45,113 nt of DNA from a virus. Of the stretch, positions 38,911-45,113 are shown piece after piece. The notes beneath the pieces are model-generated. The model was not told the origin of the DNA. It saw only the letters and a program-made list of their open reading frames with translations, and searched no databases. The stretch is from IMG/VR virus record IMGVR_UViG_3300032224_000207, positions 1-45,113 of that record, one strand, 5' to 3'. The stretch's first letter is position 1. The number at the start of each line of letters is the position of its first letter. The position numbers were made by a program, and so were the translations under genes.

Positions 38911-40847
38911 CCATAGCATTCGCAGCAATTGACGTTGAGACAACACTCAACGGTAACGAAGACATAGGACTAGCTCATCCTATGCACCTTGACAACGAAG
39001 TCGTAGCGTATGGACTATGCGAAGATTTGTTGCCATTAGCAACATACGACAGAGATGAGTTTGCAGAAAACTTGTACATGTTAGACGACAACGTTACATT
39101 GTGTGGTCACAACATTTCTTTTGATTTAATGTATTTATACAAAAGTGATGGAGAAGAAATACACGATCTTAAAACCATATTACAAAGTCACAAGATTTGG
39201 GATACACAACTGGCAGAGTACATCCTGTCGGGACAACGTACTAAGTTCTCAAGCTTAGACGAGCTGTCAATCAAGTATGGTTTGCCTGTCAAAGATGATG
39301 GCATCAAGAAATACTTTCAGGCAGGTCTAGGCTCTGACAAAATTCCTCCTGAAGAACTAACACCTTATCTAGAACAAGATGTTATTAATACCAAAGCTAT
39401 TGCTCATTTGCAATACGACCGTGCTGTAGAAGCAGGGCAGCTCACACTAATTGAGACTCAGATGGAAGCACTACACGCAACCACAGAGATGCAATACAAC
39501 GGGCTGCACATAGACAAAACAAGGTTAGACAACTACACAGTAGAAGTCGTAGACAAGTTTGTAGAAGTCAAGCTTGACCTAGAAGCATTGGCAGTAGGTC
39601 ATGTAGAAGACATCAACAGTCCTAAGCAGTGGTCACAGTTTTTCTTTGGTGGCAAGAAGAAAGTCAAAGTCAAAGAAGAGGTTGGTGTCTACAAAAACGG
39701 CAACACTAAATACAAGCTTGTAGAAAAGACAGTGGTTATCAAACCATTCATCAACTACGTACCAGACCCAGAGAAAGTATCTGCAAAGACAGGTCAGATC
39801 TCAGTAGACGACACAGTGCTAAACGATATGTTGAAGCATACGTTTGATGCTAAAGCTATTGCAATCATCAATAGTTTGTTGAAATACAGAGAACTAGCAA
39901 AACAACTCTCAACGTATGTTCAGGGTCTAAGCAAACACATCATCGGAGACTTTATACACGGCAAACTTAACCACACAGCAACAGTCACAGGTCGTTTATC
40001 GTCAACCAATCCTAATTTACAAAATATTAGTAATAACCCGATTAAACAAATCTTTAATTCTAGATATACTAATGGCGTTATTGTCGAGATTGACTTTAAT
40101 CAGTTGGAGGTTGTAGCTCTTGCTCATGTTACTAGGGACAAACAGTTGATAGATGACATTAGCAGCGGCATAGACATTCACAGTGCTTTGTACAAAGATA
40201 TGTTTGGCAGGATGCCAACCAAAGAAGAGAGGAAACCATTCAAGTCTCGTACATTTCAATTGATCTACGGTGCTGGTGCTAAGGCTATTGCCAAACAAGC
40301 AGGTTGCACTCTAGAAGAAGCTACAAAGTTTGTAGATGTGTTCTATGGTCGTTACAAGTCAGTAGCTAAGTGGCATACAGATTTTGCAAAAATGATTGAA
40401 GCTGGAGCAACAAACGATGTGAATGAAGAAGGGTTCAGAGAAAAATTCAGAACCTACGTTCATCAGACTGAGACAGGCAGGAAGTATTGTTTCTCAGAGT
40501 ATTACAACGAGAGTAGTTGGTCAACAAGGATGTACACATTCAGTCCTACAGAGTTGAAAAACTATCCAGTGCAAGGTTTAGCTACTGGAGATATTGTTCC
40601 AATGATGTTGGGCATTATCTTTAGACAGCTAATGGGTAGAGATGATGTGAAGATGGTTAACACTGTTCACGATTCTCTAATGTTCGATGTCAAGTCTGAT
40701 TCAGCAGACGCTTTTATTACGGAGATAACAACAATTCTGCAATGTACCCACATGTACTTTGAAGAAACATTCAAGAAACCATTGGCTCTAAAGCTCAATG
40801 CAGGAGCATCAATTGGTAAAAATTGGTTTGATATGAAAGAACTTTGA
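38907..40847 (+). CDS. Family A DNA polymerase with 3'-5' exonuclease
   Basis: About 646 residues from the ATG at 38907, which overlaps the previous stop (ATGA). The exonuclease has DVE (Asp9, Glu11), CGHNISFD (Asp73) and LEQDV (Asp158). The polymerase has motif A EIDFNQLE (Asp396), motif B/O-helix KPFKSRTFQLIYG (about 443-455) with a Phe at the position equivalent to E. coli Pol I 762, and motif C VHDS (588-589). Phe or Tyr at 762 has been linked in the literature to virulent phages and Leu to temperate ones, which fits the lack of an integrase. It replicates the phage genome; a processivity factor is not visible. Confidence 0.9.
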   Translation: MTIAFAAIDVETTLNGNEDIGLAHPMHLDNEVVAYGLCEDLLPLATYDRDEFAENLYMLDDNVTLCGHNISFDLMYLYKSDGEEIHDLKTILQSHKIWDTQLAEYILSGQRTKFSSLDELSIKYGLPVKDDGIKKYFQAGLGSDKIPPEELTPYLEQDVINTKAIAHLQYDRAVEAGQLTLIETQMEALHATTEMQYNGLHIDKTRLDNYTVEVVDKFVEVKLDLEALAVGHVEDINSPKQWSQFFFGGKKKVKVKEEVGVYKNGNTKYKLVEKTVVIKPFINYVPDPEKVSAKTGQISVDDTVLNDMLKHTFDAKAIAIINSLLKYRELAKQLSTYVQGLSKHIIGDFIHGKLNHTATVTGRLSSTNPNLQNISNNPIKQIFNSRYTNGVIVEIDFNQLEVVALAHVTRDKQLIDDISSGIDIHSALYKDMFGRMPTKEERKPFKSRTFQLIYGAGAKAIAKQAGCTLEEATKFVDVFYGRYKSVAKWHTDFAKMIEAGATNDVNEEGFREKFRTYVHQTETGRKYCFSEYYNESSWSTRMYTFSPTELKNYPVQGLATGDIVPMMLGIIFRQLMGRDDVKMVNTVHDSLMFDVKSDSADAFITEITTILQCTHMYFEETFKKPLALKLNAGASIGKNWFDMKEL

Positions 40848-40848
40848 A

Positions 40849-41373
40849 ATGACAATGCAAACAGGTATCGTAGAAGCAGTTTCTACAAAAGACGTAAGCA
40901 CTAAGTTTGGTACAAAGCCAACCTTCTCAATGAAGGTCAATGGCACTTGGATTAAATGCGGCTTTAAGAACCCCAACGTTGCAGTTGGTTATGAGGTTGA
41001 GTTTGATGGTGTAAGCGGTACTTACGGAGTGGAGACTAAAAGCGTCAACATCCTCCGCAAAGCAGACGCAGCACCTACCCCGTCAGGGGCAACAACAGCA
41101 ACCGCTGTAGCGGCTCCCAAAGCCGCCTACAGTGGCTACAAAGAGAAGGTATTCCCAATTCCTGCTCTACATGGTGACAGGGCTATTGTTCGTCAGAACG
41201 CTTTAGCTCGTGCAACAGACCTCTACATTGCAGCTCGTGGTGGTAAACCCTTTGAGTTGGAAGCAAGTACCTTGGATCTTGTTATTAATCTTGCTCGTAA
41301 GTTTGAAGCTTACACAGCAGGTGATATTGACATGATGGAAGCTATGGAAGAAACACAAGCAATATCAGAGTAA
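40849..41373 (+). CDS. Possible ssDNA-binding protein (OB-fold-like)
   Basis: A 174-residue protein starting one base after the polymerase stop. Residues 1-70 look like a small OB barrel (TGIVEAVSTKDVSTKFGTKP, FSMKVNGTWIKCGF). An Ala/Pro/Thr-rich linker follows (about 75-95), then a helical domain with EKVFPIPALHGDRAIVRQNALARATDLY and an acidic C-terminus (DIDMMEAMEETQAISE). An OB fold plus acidic tail right after the polymerase is the usual place for an SSB. A terminator follows immediately. Confidence 0.6.
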   Translation: MTMQTGIVEAVSTKDVSTKFGTKPTFSMKVNGTWIKCGFKNPNVAVGYEVEFDGVSGTYGVETKSVNILRKADAAPTPSGATTATAVAAPKAAYSGYKEKVFPIPALHGDRAIVRQNALARATDLYIAARGGKPFELEASTLDLVINLARKFEAYTAGDIDMMEAMEETQAISE

Positions 41374-41379
41374 ACCTTT

Positions 41380-41409
41380 GTGGGAGCTGTAAAAAGCTCT
41401 CACTTTTTT
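41380..41409 (+). terminator. Rho-independent terminator after the SSB-like gene
   Basis: GTGGGAGCT (41380-41388), a six-base loop and AGCTCTCAC (41395-41403) pair along nine positions with one G-T pair, followed by six T residues (41404-41409). It lies about ten bases after the stop codon and separates polymerase/SSB from the nuclease genes. Confidence 0.8.
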
Positions 41410-41422
41410 GAGAAAGAAACAA

Positions 41423-41614
41423 ATGGAAAACAAACGTAAAGCAGGACGACCTAAAAATTCTGTAGCTGCAACAACAAAAACATTTAAAGCTGTGGGCCTA
41501 GAAAAAGAAGTTTACGAAAAGTTGGATGTTATTAGGAACAGGTACGCAGTTGAGTTAGGTTTTGTGATGTCTTTCTCACAAACAGTTGCATACCTTACCA
41601 GGGATGTTCCATGA
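41423..41614 (+). CDS. Small basic DNA-binding-like protein (63 residues)
   Basis: The ATG at 41423 is preferred over a TTG at 41408 that lies in the terminator T tract. The product begins MENKRKAGRPKNSVAATTKT; KRKAGRPK is an AT-hook-like core (GRP flanked by basic residues). The rest (EKEVYEKLDVIRNRYAVELGFVMSFSQTVAYL) resembles a ribbon-helix-helix domain. It may regulate transcription of the early or middle genes. The stop overlaps the next start (ATGA). Confidence 0.6.
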   Translation: MENKRKAGRPKNSVAATTKTFKAVGLEKEVYEKLDVIRNRYAVELGFVMSFSQTVAYLTRDVP

Positions 41615-41787
41615 ACAATGTATTAATTCCAAAAGATGTTTTACAAAAAGTTATTCAATACCTTTGGATTGACGAACAAGATGATTATGAAGAATGTGTA
41701 TTTAATGATTGGTCTAAAGAAGATTTAGAAGAACACATTTTTTGTCTTATAAAACAACTGCAAGATTGTATAGATGATCAAACATAA
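41611..41787 (+). CDS. Small acidic protein (58 residues)
   Basis: A 58-codon frame from the ATG at 41611 that overlaps the stop of the previous gene. It starts MNNVLIPKDVLQKVIQYLWI and is acidic in its middle (DEQDDYEE), with three Cys. It ends ten bases before the exonuclease start, so it fills the space exactly. Function unknown. Confidence 0.6.
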   Translation: MNNVLIPKDVLQKVIQYLWIDEQDDYEECVFNDWSKEDLEEHIFCLIKQLQDCIDDQT

Positions 41788-41796
41788 AGGAGTTGT

Positions 41797-42489
41797 ATGA
41801 GAGCTTTAGTTGACGGAGACATTGTTGTGTACCGTGGAGCTGCGTCAGCAGAGAAAGAAGAACAATGGGTAGCCCTAGCAAGGGCTGACCAGATGATTCA
41901 GGACATTCTTGCAGACACAGGTGCTACGTCATACAACGTGTACCTTACTGGCAGCGGTAACTTCCGTAGGGAAATTGCTCCTAGCTACAAAGCTAATCGT
42001 CCTGATGAAAGACCTGCACATTGGCAAGCTGTACGTGAGTTCCTAGTAACACACCACAAAGCACAAATATGTGATGGGTTTGAAGCAGACGATGAAATGG
42101 GTGTGCAGCAAGACAAAGAGACAATGACAACAGTAATTTGTTCAATAGACAAAGACCTATTGCAGATCCCAGGTAGACACTACAACTTTGTAAAGAAGTT
42201 GCACAGTGTTGTAGACAAAGATCAAGGTCTAAAACACTTGTATTTACAGTGTCTCATAGGTGACAGGAGCGACAACATTATTGGTGTAGCTGGCATTGGA
42301 CCAGTAAAGGCAGAGCAAGCTTTAGCTGAGCTGTTGCCTGAAGAGTGGTATGACAAATGCCGTGAACTCTATAACGATGATGAACGTTTCCATCTCAACA
42401 TGAAGCTGTTGTACATCTGGCAGAAACCTAACGATATGTGGGAACCTCCCAACAAGGACAACAATGATCAACAGATCCATATTGCCTAG
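41797..42489 (+). CDS. 5'-3' exonuclease (FEN / T7 gp6-like)
   Basis: A 230-residue nuclease. The N-terminus MRALVDGD (Asp6, Asp8) is the first metal site. FRREIAPSYKANR (56-68) matches the arch region, GFEADDEMG (94-102) and CSIDKDLLQ (115-123) give further acidic ligands, and GDRSDNIIGVAGIGPVKA (155-172) holds the last metal site and the helix-hairpin-helix DNA contact. T7 gp6 removes primers and host DNA and helps recombination. AAAGGAG precedes the ATG. Family assignment is secure. Confidence 0.85.
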   Translation: MRALVDGDIVVYRGAASAEKEEQWVALARADQMIQDILADTGATSYNVYLTGSGNFRREIAPSYKANRPDERPAHWQAVREFLVTHHKAQICDGFEADDEMGVQQDKETMTTVICSIDKDLLQIPGRHYNFVKKLHSVVDKDQGLKHLYLQCLIGDRSDNIIGVAGIGPVKAEQALAELLPEEWYDKCRELYNDDERFHLNMKLLYIWQKPNDMWEPPNKDNNDQQIHIA

Positions 42490-42604
42490 ACTCCCTCAAC
42501 GCTTTGCACATTGGTTGTGTGCAGGTGAAGATCCATTTACCCTAAACAGTGAGCAGCTACTTTGGTTTGCTGCATTTGTAAAACAAGCAGAGGAAACAGA
42601 ATGA
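42464..42604 (+). CDS. Small protein overlapping the exonuclease end (46 residues)
   Basis: A 46-codon frame from an ATG at 42464, inside the last codons of the exonuclease, to a TGA that overlaps the next start at 42601. It starts MINRSILPRLPQRFAHWLCA and continues with a GEDPFTLNSEQLLWFAAFVKQAEE segment. Overlaps at both ends are typical of this operon and support it. Function unknown. Confidence 0.55.
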   Translation: MINRSILPRLPQRFAHWLCAGEDPFTLNSEQLLWFAAFVKQAEETE

Positions 42605-42789
42605 AGAACCCAGACACTTTTATTGACAACGCAAAACAAGCGTCAGAAGTTATGTACAGAGAAAATAAAGCAGAAGACCGCTTAGCTTTTAGGATAGGTA
42701 TGTTAGAGGCATACATCAAAGGACTCTGTGACATTGTTAACGAGTACGAACAAGAAATTGATAAAGCAGCACAGAGGTTCATTGGTTAA
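42601..42789 (+). CDS. Small helical protein (62 residues)
   Basis: A 62-residue helical protein starting MKNPDTFIDNAKQASEVMYR at an ATG that overlaps the preceding stop. The second half (RLAFRIGMLEAYIKGLCDIVNEYEQEIDKA) forms an amphipathic coiled coil. AGAGGAAAC precedes the start. Its stop overlaps the endonuclease start (TAATG). No family recognised. Confidence 0.6.
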   Translation: MKNPDTFIDNAKQASEVMYRENKAEDRLAFRIGMLEAYIKGLCDIVNEYEQEIDKAAQRFIG

Positions 42790-43190
42790 TGCCTAGACCT
42801 AAACGACACAACCCTGCGGGGTATCGCAGTGGCTTAGAGACTAGGTTTCAAGCTGCTTGCGAAGCAAAAGGGTGGAAGCTTGGTTACGAACAGGACAAGA
42901 TCAAGTACGTAATACCAGCAAGCAACCACACCTACACACCAGATTTTACTGTTACTAAGAACGTTTACATAGAAACCAAAGGTCTATGGACAGGAGCTGA
43001 CAGAAAGAAGTCTGCACTTATTAAACAGCAGCATCCAGACATCACCATTCTTTACGTGTTGCAACGCAACCAAGGCATAACCAAGAAGAGTAAGACCACT
43101 TACCTAGATTGGGCAGCTAAGAATGGATTGGATGCTTGTGTGTTTTCTAACACAGAACATTGGCAAAACTTTATTATGAGGCACTTATGA
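42789..43190 (+). CDS. Endonuclease I / Holliday-junction resolvase (T7 gp3-like)
   Basis: A 133-residue nuclease with the complete PD-(D/E)xK set of T7 endonuclease I: Glu17 (SGLETRF), Asp52 (YTPDF), Glu62 and Lys64 (IETKG). It resolves branched DNA and degrades host DNA, and is needed before packaging of concatemers. It is coupled by overlapping codons to both neighbours. Length is close to the T7 enzyme (149). High certainty. Confidence 0.88.
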   Translation: MPRPKRHNPAGYRSGLETRFQAACEAKGWKLGYEQDKIKYVIPASNHTYTPDFTVTKNVYIETKGLWTGADRKKSALIKQQHPDITILYVLQRNQGITKKSKTTYLDWAAKNGLDACVFSNTEHWQNFIMRHL

Positions 43191-43429
43191 AAATATCCCA
43201 AGAAGCAAACGAACGCAATCTCAAACATATTAACGCTATGCAAGAACGTTGGAAAGAAATTGCAGCAGCACTAGCTAAACCAGCACCTGCACCTACTAAC
43301 CACAGCAGCGGTACATACAGAACTGGAGATGGAGAAACAACTCAACCAGTACGCCCTGGTAGCCAAGACCATAAAAAGTGGCCCTCAAAAGGGTTGTTAT
43401 CAGACGTTCCTAATAACAAGGAAATATAA
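43187..43429 (+). CDS. Small protein of unknown function (80 residues)
   Basis: From the ATG at 43187, which overlaps the endonuclease stop. The product starts with a helix (MKISQEANERNLKHINAMQE), then an Ala/Pro-rich linker (ALAKPAPAPT) and a Gly/Thr/Pro-rich basic tail with a GSQDHKKWPSKGL segment. Mostly disordered after residue 30. No family recognised. Confidence 0.55.
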   Translation: MKISQEANERNLKHINAMQERWKEIAAALAKPAPAPTNHSSGTYRTGDGETTQPVRPGSQDHKKWPSKGLLSDVPNNKEI

Positions 43430-43594
43430 ATGCCAAGACCAAAAAGTGAGTTGACAGGCGACAGCAAACACATAGGTGCTCGGTTAACTAAGTCACATTT
43501 TGAAGAATGGAAACAACTTGGTGGAGCACAATGGTTACGTAAAACGCTTGCACAAAGCATCAAAGACAGGGTAAAAACTAATACAAAAGATTAG
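43430..43594 (+). CDS. Small basic protein (54 residues), possible DNA-binding
   Basis: A 54-codon frame from an ATG at 43430, immediately after the preceding stop. It starts MPRPKSELTGDSKHIGARLT and continues KSHFEEWKQLGGAQWLRKTL. The RPKSELTG...R.T......WK.LGGA.WLR pattern recalls short ribbon-helix-helix-like proteins of phages. Basic and helical. A regulator is plausible but unproven. Confidence 0.55.
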   Translation: MPRPKSELTGDSKHIGARLTKSHFEEWKQLGGAQWLRKTLAQSIKDRVKTNTKD

Positions 43595-43630
43595 ATTTTG
43601 ATTTGTCATAGATTTGGGTTAGAGTTTGTT

Positions 43631-43646
43631 TGCGGGATGTTCCGCA
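43631..43646 (+). promoter_or_regulatory. Short hairpin before the acidic protein gene
   Basis: TGCGG (43631-43635) and CCGCA (43642-43646) pair around a six-base loop and are followed by TCTAATTTT, 20 bases before the last early gene's start codon. It may be a weak terminator or a processing site that sets apart the last gene. Confidence 0.35.
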
Positions 43647-43665
43647 TCTAATTTTGGAGTACATC

Positions 43666-43944
43666 ATGTATAAAGTAATTATTGACCTTGGCGATTGGTC
43701 TTGGGACGAAGATCAAACTGTGACTATCGAAACAAGTGATTTTGACAAAGCACTTATCATTCAAGAATTCATCGAGTTCCAAAAAGATCACGGTTGGGCT
43801 GCTGATTACGAAGCAGTTGAATACGATGAAGAAGAAGTCGAAGAAGAAGAAATAGAAGACGAAGTAGAAGATGAATTAGCTGACTACGTTGTAGGCGACA
43901 TCGTTGAAGATGACGATGGTCTTGTATGGGAATTGGTGGGCTGA
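43666..43944 (+). CDS. Very acidic protein, last gene of the rightward unit (92 residues)
   Basis: The ATG at 43666 follows GGAGT; the upstream frame to 43630 lacks such a signal. The product starts MYKVIIDLGDWSWDED, and residues about 52-90 are dominated by Glu and Asp (EEEVEEEEIEDEVED). About one-third of all residues are acidic and few are basic. That charge pattern is shared with DNA-mimic proteins that block host nucleases or polymerase, but also with simple low-complexity tails. It has a strong terminator directly behind it. Confidence 0.65.
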   Translation: MYKVIIDLGDWSWDEDQTVTIETSDFDKALIIQEFIEFQKDHGWAADYEAVEYDEEEVEEEEIEDEVEDELADYVVGDIVEDDDGLVWELVG

Positions 43945-43969
43945 TATACTACCCATGCAGTTGCCTGTA

Positions 43970-43994
43970 GGGAGTCTTCGGACTCCCTTTTTTT
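43970..43994 (+). terminator. Strong Rho-independent terminator at the convergence point
   Basis: GGGAGTC (43970-43976), a TTCG tetraloop (43977-43980) and GACTCCC (43981-43987) form a perfect stem, followed by seven T residues (43988-43994). It ends the rightward unit. The next bases (ATTCGC...GCGAAT, 43994-44010) form another inverted repeat just before the end of the leftward phosphoesterase gene, so the convergent site is protected on both sides. Confidence 0.9.
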
Positions 43995-44027
43995 ATTCGC
44001 TATTTGCGAATAGCAAACAAGTCTAAA

Positions 44028-44981
44028 TTAGACATTATGTATCTTGCCTCTAAACTCAATCAGACCATCTGCCCATGTATGAACCAATTCAGGCCACAAT
44101 AAATTACCGTCATGGAATGTCAGGATAGCAAATCCTGATCGCCAGTTGGTTGGTGATAGTTCTAAGTAATTCTCAAACTGTGGGCCTGTAGGTTCAGCTA
44201 AAGTGCCTGTGTCTACCCCATATCTTGTACCACGATAATCATCAAAGGGGGTTACCTTGAGACTGTGTAGATGCCCAGTACAAATATTTACCCCGCTATT
44301 CACAGTATTGTTGTGGGTAGCGTGTACGCCGCCTTTCCAGCGGTGTTTAACAATAGTATTCTCCGTAGGCCAGCAAGCCCAACATGGATGCCATGCAGGA
44401 AAATGATCCTTAAGACTAAACCCTTTGACAAACTCATACTGAGGAGCGTTAGCAGCTAAACGATTCTCAAACCTAGCATCGTGATTACCCAGGGTCCAAA
44501 TTAACTGAGCATTGTGTCTAACGTTCTTAGTAACATTTTCTATCTCACCCATCGCTATTTCACAAGCTTTAAGCTCTTGAATCACAGATGGTGTGGAATC
44601 CCAACCAATTCTTGGATAGCGAGAAATACTAGCGCCATCAAAAATATCCCCATTGGCAATAACTGCATTGGGTCTAAACTCTTTAATAGCCCATAAAAGT
44701 CCTTTAAATGCCGTAGTATGTATGCCAGGCCAAAAATGAGCATCACTAAAAACAATAACAGTGCCATTTAATATTCCTAAATCTTTACGGGCTGCGCTAG
44801 GTTTTGTAGAAACACCTGGTTTAGGTGTACGAGCTTCTAATGCTTGCCCGTATTTAATTTCTAAACTGCGTCTGCGTTTAAGCACTGACCGCACATTCAT
44901 ATTGCCAGCTTTTGCTACCTCAGCAGCATAACCATTATTGTTTTTCCAAAGTTCAATAAACTCTTGGTCAGTTAACTTCAT
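44028..44981 (-). CDS. Calcineurin-like metallophosphoesterase with N-terminal HTH
   Basis: A 317-residue protein. Residues about 1-45 (LTDQEFIELWKNNNGYAAEVAK and VRSVLKRRRSL) look like a small helix-turn-helix. Residues 73-310 are a metallophosphatase with FSDAH (Asp80, His82), NGDIFDG (Asp112), LGNHDARFE (Asn166, His167), GGVHATH (220) and TGHLHS (237-239), all metal or catalytic positions of the family. Substrates may be cyclic nucleotides, nucleic acids or phosphoproteins. On the circular map it follows the M15 peptidase as the last gene of the late unit. A second copy of its first 20 codons is at bases 1-60. Confidence 0.82.
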   Translation of the reverse strand: MKLTDQEFIELWKNNNGYAAEVAKAGNMNVRSVLKRRRSLEIKYGQALEARTPKPGVSTKPSAARKDLGILNGTVIVFSDAHFWPGIHTTAFKGLLWAIKEFRPNAVIANGDIFDGASISRYPRIGWDSTPSVIQELKACEIAMGEIENVTKNVRHNAQLIWTLGNHDARFENRLAANAPQYEFVKGFSLKDHFPAWHPCWACWPTENTIVKHRWKGGVHATHNNTVNSGVNICTGHLHSLKVTPFDDYRGTRYGVDTGTLAEPTGPQFENYLELSPTNWRSGFAILTFHDGNLLWPELVHTWADGLIEFRGKIHNV

Positions 44982-45009
44982 ATATGCGCCTTTAAAGTTT
45001 ACGTATTAA

Positions 45010-45023
45010 CACATATATATGTG
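45010..45023. promoter_or_regulatory. Second copy of the 14-bp palindrome
   Basis: The same perfect palindrome CACATATATATGTG as at 89-102, upstream of the complete phosphoesterase gene. Conservation while flanking positions vary is compatible with a functional site for expression of that gene, although AT-rich palindromes are also common by chance. Confidence 0.4.
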
Positions 45024-45033
45024 ACAATTTAAT

Positions 45034-45113
45034 TTAAGAATACGCTCTAGTGCCTTGTTTATCAATGATTATTGCCATTTTACGTGGATTAGCATCTACA
45101 CTGTTAGGAATAG
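45034..45113 (-). CDS. 3' end of M15 peptidase gene (variant, partial)
   Basis: These 80 bases encode the last residues of the peptidase that is complete at 113-541, with the same stop position and no indels. Compared with that copy the changes give Leu to Ile, Lys to Asn, Asn to Ser, and a C-terminal KTYS to RAYS, plus synonymous changes. The gene runs off the window. It looks like an allele from a related phage at the other end of the circle. Confidence 0.85.
   Translation of the reverse strand, partial: IPNSVDANPRKMAIIIDKQGTRAYS

Larger units (their letters stand above)
44922..45113. repeat. Terminal near-repeat matching 1-192
   Basis: The right-hand partner of the repeat at 1-192. Mismatches in the peptidase part include both synonymous and amino-acid-changing ones, and the reading frame is intact in both, which is how two natural alleles would look. 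Confidence 0.85.

Noticed and set aside
43630-43666. Upstream start for the acidic protein
   Set aside because: It runs through a short hairpin and lacks a Shine-Dalgarno, whereas the ATG at 43666 has GGAGT at good spacing.

Overview
This window looks like one essentially complete genome of an uncultivated tailed phage of the podovirus type. It combines a P22-like virion and packaging module with a T7-like DNA replication set. I see no integrase, excisionase, lysogeny repressor or phage RNA polymerase, so transcription is probably by host sigma-70 polymerase and the lifestyle is probably virulent (inference). A Gram-negative host is likely, perhaps a freshwater betaproteobacterium, but the host call is weak and rests on the general look of the small proteins and on GC-rich GGCTTCG-type hairpins.

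The two ends of the window are homologous. Bases 1-192 match 44922-45113 without gaps but with 11 mismatches. On the circle the map is two transcription units. A leftward late unit starts near 30201, runs down to base 113, and continues across the junction through the phosphoesterase gene to 44028. A rightward early/middle unit runs from 31082 to 43944. They diverge from the only large gene-free stretch (30202-31081) and converge at a strong terminator (43970-43994).

Late unit, in transcription order: two small basic proteins, small and large terminase, portal, a small conserved protein, a GroES-like co-chaperonin, scaffold, two head-associated proteins, major capsid (followed by a terminator), a tiny Lys/Met-rich protein, then about 9 kb of fibre/adhesin genes with three tiny fibre-assembly-like genes. 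After these come the P22 gp4-like and gp10-like tail genes, a cupin+SET-domain protein, three probable ejection proteins (the last a 1305-residue polyvalent protein), a GARS-like ATP-grasp enzyme, another fibre, and a lysis group: a degenerate lysozyme-like protein, two overlapping membrane proteins, a 3TM holin and an M15 peptidase. A calcineurin-like phosphoesterase ends the unit.

Early/middle unit: a structured GC-rich leader, a run of small proteins (two with Cys-pair motifs), a second GC-rich structured element, and a three-gene cassette (149-residue protein, HExxH+VWA protein, MoxR/CobS-type AAA+ ATPase). The replication genes follow: primase, DnaB-type helicase, nucleotidyltransferase-like protein, family A DNA polymerase, a possible ssDNA-binding protein, 5'-3' exonuclease and endonuclease I, with small proteins between, ending in a very acidic protein.

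The least expected elements are the cupin-SET fusion in the P22 gp26/gp14 position, the PurD-like ATP-grasp enzyme among virion genes, the metalloprotease-VWA/AAA+ cassette, an AUU start codon in the lysis region, and two GC-rich multi-hairpin elements in an otherwise AT-rich genome.
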